DNA from: a virus | Reading direction: 5' to 3' (one strand) | IMG/VR virus record: IMGVR_UViG_3300032116_001651 | Coordinates: 1-20,120 of that record | Length of the DNA stretch: 20,120 nucleotides | Shown: in pieces, positions 15,088 to 20,120 of the stretch | Numbering within the stretch: the stretch's first letter is position 1 | How the letters are laid out: each line of letters starts with the position of its first letter | Translations under genes and position numbers: made by a program | Notes under the pieces: generated by a model | The model's input: only the letters and a program-made list of their open reading frames with translations | Told to the model about the DNA's origin: nothing | Database searches by the model: none

Positions 15088-16749
15088 ATGTCAATACCTC
15101 ACGTATTCGCTCCGGTTAAACCGCAGGATTTCAACATCCGGCCTGTTACTGTACACAAGAAGTATGTGTTGCAGCAGTCAGACCTTTACTCTGGATCACT
15201 GCCTTTAACCGGAAGCGGATATACTATTTGGGAAGGTCTATATATTGGGGAGAAGTTGAAGATAAGTTCTTCGCTCTACCCTACCAATAGCTATGACGGT
15301 TCGCTGAAACACATTGTTTGGAAATCCATTGATGCTCGTTATTATAGATTTCCGAATGATCCTCTCGCAACTTTTGAACACAGCAATACCCGATTTACTC
15401 GAAAGTTTCTTAACTATTCGGCAAGTATATTGGCAATTCCTTATTTGAAAACTGGAACGTCTATACTTCCCGGATCGGTAGAAATAACCGCGTCTGGGTT
15501 TAATTTTTTGGACGACAAGAATGGTAATATCTATGATATATCCATAGCTACTGGTTCAATACCAAGCAAGACCGATTGCGTAGCATACTGGGGGTTCAAT
15601 GATAGTTTCCGGAAAGCGAAAAACCTTCCACACACCTTTGAGAATACCGTACTAAATTATGATTCTTTCCAGTTTGAAGTACAAGATCAGTCTGCTGCTA
15701 AGAATATAACCATACAAGAAGGCGTCGTTTTAAACAACACTGCCTCTGCTTGTGCCGCATTTTTCTCCGGTCAGTCAATGATATTTACTCCCCATCGGGA
15801 TGAGTTTACATTTTTGAAGGCAGACGACTTTACCATTTCTTTCTGGGTAAAACATCAACCTACTGCATCCGGTACTTCCGTACTGATATCCAAAAGCGAT
15901 ATAATACAAAAGCAGGTTTACGGATATTTGGATAAAATCAATCAAAATGATTTAGTAGTGCCTACAATGCACGTTTCGTGGTCAACGGAATACGAGCCTA
16001 CTCCGATATATCCATACAGATTTGAAGTCAACTCTTCCAATAGACTATTGTTCAAACGGAGCGACGGTAAAGATATTTTATCTTTGTCCGGATCAATAAA
16101 CCTGAATGATAACAAATGGCATCACTATGCTGCTGTCAAGTCAGGATCGAGTATATATCTATACCAAGATTCAATCATTGTCCAGAGCGGGAGTGAGGTA
16201 ACTTACAATCCGGTAAATGGCCATGCACTTGTGTTTGGAACCAAAACCTTTGATTATCAAGATTCTTTTGTTGGCGGGCTTGACGAGGTACGGATGTATA
16301 ACAAAGGTTTAACCACATCTCAGATTCAAACCTTGGCAAATTCTTCCTCTATGCAGATGTATCAAACTGCCGTAGTAGGAAACGTATTTTATAAAAATGG
16401 AACATTTGTTATATCTGCACCTGATGCCAAATACAACAAGTTATTTAGTAATACCTTTACAGTAAAATATAGAAGTACCCATACTATTTATGAGTATGAA
16501 ACATTGGTCAGAATCAAAAAAGGTTCGTTCAATTTAAGTCAAAATCCTACAATACTTAAAAGTCCTAATAGTGACTTGATTATAGATGATGCTACTGGAA
16601 GCCTTGCAAATGGTTCATTGTTTCCCTACGCCACATCCGTGGGATTGTATAACGACAAAGCAGAATTATTAGCAGTAGCCAAATTGAACCAACCGTTGAT
16701 GATGAGAGACGATGTAGATATTAACATTTTAGTTAAATGGAACTCTTAA
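15088..16749 (+). CDS. Virion structural protein, paralogue 3, with LamG-like domain
   Basis: A 553-residue protein whose ATG lies one base after the previous stop. Residues 1-150 are a beta-rich N-terminal part with SGS/TGS turns (LYSGSLPLTGSGYTIWEG). Residues about 160-410 carry a LamG/concanavalin-like domain: CVAYWGFNDSF, then FTISFWVKHQ, KWHHYAAVKSGSSIYLY and GGLDEVRMYNKGLT, the typical order for this fold. This suggests glycan binding. The last 80 residues match the C-terminal block of the two proteins at 9538-12665 (SVGLYNDKAELLAVAKLNQP). A tail-associated adhesin-like or baseplate protein is the likeliest role. Confidence 0.8.
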   Translation: MSIPHVFAPVKPQDFNIRPVTVHKKYVLQQSDLYSGSLPLTGSGYTIWEGLYIGEKLKISSSLYPTNSYDGSLKHIVWKSIDARYYRFPNDPLATFEHSNTRFTRKFLNYSASILAIPYLKTGTSILPGSVEITASGFNFLDDKNGNIYDISIATGSIPSKTDCVAYWGFNDSFRKAKNLPHTFENTVLNYDSFQFEVQDQSAAKNITIQEGVVLNNTASACAAFFSGQSMIFTPHRDEFTFLKADDFTISFWVKHQPTASGTSVLISKSDIIQKQVYGYLDKINQNDLVVPTMHVSWSTEYEPTPIYPYRFEVNSSNRLLFKRSDGKDILSLSGSINLNDNKWHHYAAVKSGSSIYLYQDSIIVQSGSEVTYNPVNGHALVFGTKTFDYQDSFVGGLDEVRMYNKGLTTSQIQTLANSSSMQMYQTAVVGNVFYKNGTFVISAPDAKYNKLFSNTFTVKYRSTHTIYEYETLVRIKKGSFNLSQNPTILKSPNSDLIIDDATGSLANGSLFPYATSVGLYNDKAELLAVAKLNQPLMMRDDVDINILVKWNS

Positions 16750-16767
16750 TCAAACGCGAGGTAATGA

Positions 16768-17337
16768 ATGACGGCTCAGGAAATTTGGACGTATGTAGGA
16801 ACTGCTGTTGGTGGAGGCGCAAGTCTCAAACTGATAGAATACTGGTCAGCAGTTAAAAAAGAGAATAGGAGCGACTTTGATGCTATCAATCAAAGGTTGA
16901 ATGACGAGATAAAAAGATTATATATTCGCATTGACGAACTTGAAAAAGAAAATAAAGAACTGGAAAATAGAGTAAGACTATTAGAAGGTTCATCCAGTGA
17001 AGATTTACCTTTTCCGATGTGGCACAAAGACCTTTCCGGAAATTACATTTGGGTAAACCAAAAGTTTATTAACTCCTTCCTGATTCCGCTTGGTAAAAGT
17101 CCAGACGATATTATTAACCACAAGGATGAAGATATTTGGTCTCCGGAGACAAGTTTATTGTTTAAAGAAATAGACAATGCTGCACTTATATCCGTTGATA
17201 AAGAGGCATCAAAAGTAAATGTTTTGTTGGACAGCAAAATATTAAAACCTTATACTATTTACAAATACCCACTCTACGTTCGTAGAATTTTAGTTGGATT
17301 TGGCGGCCTTGCGTTTCCAAGCAACAATCAGATTTAA
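16768..17337 (+). CDS. Coiled-coil plus PAS-like domain protein
   Basis: A 189-residue protein with a strong ribosome site (GAGGT). Residues 5-26 (EIWTYVGTAVGGGASLKLIEYW) are a Gly-rich hydrophobic helix that could sit in a membrane. Residues 36-73 are a heptad-patterned coiled coil (IDELEKENKELENRVRLLEG). Residues about 80-185 look like a PAS domain: FPMWHKDLSGNYIWVNQKF, then SPDDIINHKDEDIWSPE and a C-terminal strand pair ending RRILVGFGGLAF. There is no kinase or cyclase output domain. The order recalls small phage membrane proteins to which a PAS module has been added. Ligand and role are unknown. It lacks the capsid-targeting-like helix of its neighbours. Confidence 0.65.
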   Translation: MTAQEIWTYVGTAVGGGASLKLIEYWSAVKKENRSDFDAINQRLNDEIKRLYIRIDELEKENKELENRVRLLEGSSSEDLPFPMWHKDLSGNYIWVNQKFINSFLIPLGKSPDDIINHKDEDIWSPETSLLFKEIDNAALISVDKEASKVNVLLDSKILKPYTIYKYPLYVRRILVGFGGLAFPSNNQI

Positions 17338-17365
17338 AAATTTTAAAAATGAAAAGGATTAAATT

Positions 17366-17686
17366 ATGAGTACAAAACTTAGACTGTTAGAGCGTATCAT
17401 TCGCAGAGAAGTTCGCAGACAACTTGCAGAAAGTGCTGATTTAGAAAATATAAAGAATGTTTCATTCAAACAACTGGTCAATATGATTTATTCCGATTGG
17501 AAAAACGTAAGTCCTTATGCCGAACCATATCTGTCGGCAATGAGTACCATGCGTAACCCAACTGATAGATATGGATTTGATGATGGATATTCAATAATAA
17601 TGTATTTTCTGTCAAATGCTTCGCAGTGGAAAGGGCCAGTAGCAAAAGCGGTTAAAGCGGAATTGAAGAGACGCGCCAAAGGTTGA
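17366..17686 (+). CDS. Small protein with capsid-targeting-like leader
   Basis: A 106-residue protein with a good ribosome site (AAAAGGATT). Residues 1-22 (KLRLLERIIRREVRRQLAE) are one of the clearest copies of the shared leader, with L-A-E as a candidate cleavage site, and resemble the leaders at 130 and 852 at the other end of the window. The body contains SFKQLVNMIYSDWKNV, then NPTDRYGFDDGYSIIMYFLS and SNASQWKGPVAKAVKAEL. I recall similar short proteins from large phages without a known function. The cleaved product would be about 84 residues, the size class of T4 internal proteins. Confidence 0.75.
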   Translation: MSTKLRLLERIIRREVRRQLAESADLENIKNVSFKQLVNMIYSDWKNVSPYAEPYLSAMSTMRNPTDRYGFDDGYSIIMYFLSNASQWKGPVAKAVKAELKRRAKG

Positions 17687-17697
17687 GTGAAAGTCCT

Positions 17698-18486
17698 ATG
17701 ATCAAGTTACGAGATATAATATCAGAAGGAAAATATGCTGCAAGCGAAGCAGATATGAAGAAGTGGTTTGACGAGTGCATGAGGAAGTATTTTCCGCAAC
17801 ACGTATCCAAGATAACAAGACCGTTCCGAAAAATACCGAAAGGGTTTGCTGGACTGTATATTGACAATGATTGGCAAAATAACTGGATATATCCGGATTT
17901 GCAAGTAAAATCCTTGAAAGGTCACAGCGCTGCTGGTATATGCCAAACGTCTCGTATAGTGAAGAATGGTCAAATTGTTATGCCTATTATTGCTGTTTCT
18001 CCCGAGTATATTAAATTAGACGGAAGATCAATAGTATTTCACGAAACTATTCATTATATTCAGGCTTACACTTATACCAGAGCCGAGCATAATAATATGT
18101 CTAATGGAGGACACGATAGTTTTTTCAAAAAGATGATGGCAGAAATGAATGAGGTTGAAGGTGATAATTATATAACCATCGTTCACGATCGGTCAAAAAA
18201 AAGTGGTGACGAAAGTATTGGAACAAACCTTTGGATATATTTGTTTGTAAGAGACGGAAAATGGTGTACAGTAAGTTTTTCAAGAAGAAGCCCAAAGACA
18301 GTAGAATTTTTGCAGTATTATTTGCAAGGTGGTAGATATACAGAAGCATACGAAATGCGTTCTGATAAATTGAAATACGTAGGAGGAGGCTGGAAAGGAT
18401 CGAGTCTTTCATATAGAGAACTTTCAACTCCGCCATCACAAGATGAGTTGAATGGAGCATACAAAATAACACCAACAAGACAATAA
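17698..18486 (+). CDS. SprT-like zinc metalloprotease with capsid-targeting-like leader
   Basis: I chose ATG 17698 over an in-frame TTG 17683 because it starts MIKLRDIISE, a short basic leader ending I-S-E. The product is 262 residues. VFHETIHYIQAY carries HExxH at 115-119, and GGHDSFFKKMM (137-147) supplies a third ligand, H139, in the arrangement typical of SprT-type proteases (HExxH followed by GH..F). SprT/SPRTN relatives act on DNA-bound proteins. Residues 45-75 (IPKGFAGLYIDNDWQNNW) and the Tyr-rich C-terminus are unassigned. With its leader it would be a protease carried in the head. The metalloprotease motif is seen directly; packaging and substrate are inferred. Confidence 0.65.
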   Translation: MIKLRDIISEGKYAASEADMKKWFDECMRKYFPQHVSKITRPFRKIPKGFAGLYIDNDWQNNWIYPDLQVKSLKGHSAAGICQTSRIVKNGQIVMPIIAVSPEYIKLDGRSIVFHETIHYIQAYTYTRAEHNNMSNGGHDSFFKKMMAEMNEVEGDNYITIVHDRSKKSGDESIGTNLWIYLFVRDGKWCTVSFSRRSPKTVEFLQYYLQGGRYTEAYEMRSDKLKYVGGGWKGSSLSYRELSTPPSQDELNGAYKITPTRQ

Positions 18487-18504
18487 AATTAAATAGAAAA
18501 TAAT

Positions 18505-19035
18505 ATGAAAAAACCACATACTTTACAAGAAAACTATGAACGATTTTTTGGAAAAGTAGATTTTTTGAAGCAGACGAAAAAATATAGACTTATAAAGGAA
18601 GATTATAATGACATTATTTCCAGCTGTATTGAAGAACTTGTCAAAGAGTTTGAAAAATATGGCACATTGAGATGTGATATTAATAAGGGACAGTGCATGG
18701 TCTTCCAAGATAATTTATATGAGATATTAAAAGATAAAGGTATAGAAGTTGATACTCTAAGTGATGCTATGTTTTATGATGCCTTTGACGATTACGATGC
18801 TGATGAATATGCTGTACCGGAAGACTATGGGACTGAACCTAAATGGGATTACAAGGAACTCGGAATGCCCTCACATTATTGGATTTACTACAAAGGCAAG
18901 CATTATGATGCGGAATCTCCGAATGGAGAATCAAACTTTTTTAATTTAACAGCGTTTAAGGATTTTTATGAAAAGTATGTAAAAAAGGTGCAAATCCAAA
19001 CAAAAGATAAGTTGTCACCAAGACATACGATTTAA
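18505..19035 (+). CDS. Papain/NlpC-like Cys-His protein with capsid-targeting-like leader
   Basis: A 176-residue acidic protein. Residues 1-31 (MKKPHTLQENYERFFGK through KYRLIKE) end in I-K-E, a possible prohead-protease site. KGQCMVFQDNLYEILKDKG places C64 at the start of a helix. HYWIYYKGKHYDAESPNG places H124 at the start of a strand with D135 on the next turn. This Cys...His...Asp order and the HxWxxxxGKxYDAExPxG form recur in small papain-like proteins of phages and bacteria as I remember them. Substrate unknown: peptidase, amidase or transglutaminase activity are all possible. The central acidic loop (DAFDDYDADEYAVPEDYG) is unusual. Confidence 0.5.
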   Translation: MKKPHTLQENYERFFGKVDFLKQTKKYRLIKEDYNDIISSCIEELVKEFEKYGTLRCDINKGQCMVFQDNLYEILKDKGIEVDTLSDAMFYDAFDDYDADEYAVPEDYGTEPKWDYKELGMPSHYWIYYKGKHYDAESPNGESNFFNLTAFKDFYEKYVKKVQIQTKDKLSPRHTI

Positions 19036-19096
19036 GTAATTAGTGCTATATACACGAGTTCTCAATAAAAAACATTAAAACCAAATAGGAAATAAC

Positions 19097-19525
19097 ATGA
19101 AACCATGTTGGAAAGGTTACGAACAAGTTGGTACCAAGCGCAAAAACGGAAAAGAAGTACCTAATTGCGTGCCTATAAAAGAAATGACAATTACTACTCC
19201 ACGGCTGGTAAAAAAACTGGTTGAATATCTATCCAAATGGAAACCAGTTCTCACAGAGGCAGAGTATCAGGGAAGGTCTGTGAAGTTGGGGAAACCGATG
19301 AAGGGAGATGTTAAGAAGTACAAAGTGTATGTCAAAAATCCGAAAACCGGAAAAGTGGTCAAGGTTAATTTTGGCGACCCGGGCATGGAGATTAAACGAG
19401 ACGATCCGAAGAGAAGAAAGGCATTTCGGGACAGACATAACTGTTCTCAGAAAAAAGACCGGACATCTGCTGGATACTGGTCTTGTCGAATGTGGTCAAA
19501 AAAGAAAGTCAGCGATATCGTTTGA
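19097..19525 (+). CDS. DUF5872-like phage protein with internal capsid-targeting-like helix
   Basis: A 142-residue basic protein with a good ribosome site (AATAGGAAATAAC). It starts MKPCWKGYEQVGTKRKNGKE and has C4 and C24. Residues 35-54 (PRLVKKLVEYLSKWKPVLTE) are a basic amphipathic helix ending L-T-E, like the leaders elsewhere but internal. The body has KYKVYVKNPKTGKVVKVNFG, then KRRKAFRDRHNC (107-116) and YWSCRMW (127-133). The RHNC...YWSC pair is a signature I associate with a phage family of unknown function (DUF5872, from memory). Cleavage after L-T-E would separate the CWKGYE domain from the RHNC domain. Confidence 0.7.
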   Translation: MKPCWKGYEQVGTKRKNGKEVPNCVPIKEMTITTPRLVKKLVEYLSKWKPVLTEAEYQGRSVKLGKPMKGDVKKYKVYVKNPKTGKVVKVNFGDPGMEIKRDDPKRRKAFRDRHNCSQKKDRTSAGYWSCRMWSKKKVSDIV

Positions 19526-19540
19526 TGAATTTATCAATAT

Positions 19541-20017
19541 ATGTGGATATACAAAGAAAAAGAAGTACATAGTACAGACGACCTTCCGGAAAACGCTTTT
19601 GGGTTTGTTTATCTGATAGAGAAAATAAACCCAGTTTCCGGAGAGAAGAGTAAGTACATCGGAAGAAAGTATCTGACACGCTCAAAAACGACTTCTAAGA
19701 GAGTTTCGTTGAAGAATGGTACAAAGACAACCAAGAAGAAAAAAAGTCGCGTAGAGAGCGATTGGTTGAGTTATATGGGCAGTTGTAAGCCTCTGCTGGA
19801 AGAAATCAAAAGGTTGGGCCAAGAACAGTTCAGGTTCACTATACTGGCAGTGGGCTATACCAAGGGTCAGGTTAACTTTTTAGAAGAATATGCGCAGATG
19901 AAAGCAGGAGTTATGTTTGATGACTCTTACTATAATGACTCGATTGGAGCCAGAGGATTTATCGGTGTCAAATTCACCGATGAGTTTAAACAAATATTAA
20001 GAGAGGTTCAGTTGTGA
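19541..20017 (+). CDS. GIY-YIG nuclease-like protein
   Basis: A 158-residue basic protein. GFVYLIEKINPVSGEKSKYI then GRKY (21-44) gives the paired aromatic/Gly motif of GIY-YIG nucleases in a relaxed form (GFVY...KYIGRKY). A Lys/Thr/Arg-rich loop follows, then ESDWLSYMGS (72-81), and LGQEQFRFTIL, matching the usual G-x-E-x-F-x-x-x-IL segment. E115 or E116 is a candidate for the metal-binding Glu. I recall proteins of this form in T4-like marine phages, where they are called putative endonucleases. There is no obvious ribosome site. The stop overlaps the next start by four bases (GTGA). Confidence 0.6.
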   Translation: MWIYKEKEVHSTDDLPENAFGFVYLIEKINPVSGEKSKYIGRKYLTRSKTTSKRVSLKNGTKTTKKKKSRVESDWLSYMGSCKPLLEEIKRLGQEQFRFTILAVGYTKGQVNFLEEYAQMKAGVMFDDSYYNDSIGARGFIGVKFTDEFKQILREVQL

Positions 20018-20120
20018 AACTAAGGAAGATATTGGACAAGGTTTTTGAAGGTATAAACGATGTTCAGGGAATTGTATCTCCTGATGGAGAATCTATTGAG
20101 CTAAACATTCCTACGAAGAG
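20014..20120 (+). CDS. 5' end of a gene with capsid-targeting-like start (partial)
   Basis: GTG 20014 overlaps the preceding stop in GTGA and is preceded by AAGAGAGGTTC, a good ribosome site at normal distance. The 35 visible codons begin (M)KLRKILDKVFEGIND, resembling MIKLRDIISEG of the metalloprotease gene, then GIVSPDGESIELNIPTK. The frame is open to the window edge. The function cannot be judged from this fragment. Confidence 0.55.
   Translation, partial: MKLRKILDKVFEGINDVQGIVSPDGESIELNIPTK

Overview
The window reads as the late structural region of a large T4-like tailed phage, or an uncultured relative. Apart from a few overlapping frames inside one repeat gene, every credible gene lies on the + strand. 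Gaps are mostly 0-60 bases, coding is AT-rich, and starts are commonly preceded by AGGAAA-type ribosome sites. No tRNA, rRNA, CRISPR array, IS element or integrase was seen. The host cannot be named from the sequence. Family names below come from motif recognition and memory, not from searches.

Layout. Bases 3-77 are the end of an Ala/Lys/Gln-rich protein. Bases 130-1358 hold two small proteins with near-identical N-terminal helices; the first carries 31 uninterrupted Trp pentapeptide units. Bases 1481-5089 encode a tail or baseplate-associated protein of about 1200 residues with a LamG-like domain; its reading frame continues upstream without a normal start codon. Bases 5111-6743 hold a cluster of duplicated small genes. 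Bases 6736-8624 hold an HNH endonuclease gene and a structural gene split by an apparent 252-base group I intron. Bases 8641-9519 hold two more small leader-bearing genes. Bases 9538-12665 and 15088-16749 encode three virion proteins that share a C-terminal domain. Between and after them (12675-15086 and 16768-20120) are an ADP-ribosyltransferase-like protein, a conserved phage protein of unknown function, a coiled-coil protein, a PAS-domain protein, a SprT-like metalloprotease, a papain-like protein, a DUF5872-like protein, a GIY-YIG nuclease-like protein and a partial gene.

Main idea. At least a dozen otherwise unrelated proteins carry the same short basic amphipathic helix, typified by ILENMIRSEIQRQLSE. 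It is usually at the N-terminus and is followed by an (I/L)-x-E tripeptide. In T4 this arrangement is the capsid-targeting sequence of the internal head proteins (IPI-III, Alt), which the prohead protease gp21 cuts after (I/L)-x-E. I infer that this region encodes a large set of capsid-packaged, possibly injected proteins, including enzyme-like cargo, interleaved with tail genes. The tag is duplicated at DNA level and joined to different bodies, like a cassette.

The second solid observation is a reconstructed splice. Joining 7671-7714 to 7967-8624 restores a 233-residue protein, with U at the 5' site, G as the last intron base, and clear P1, P2 and P10 pairings.
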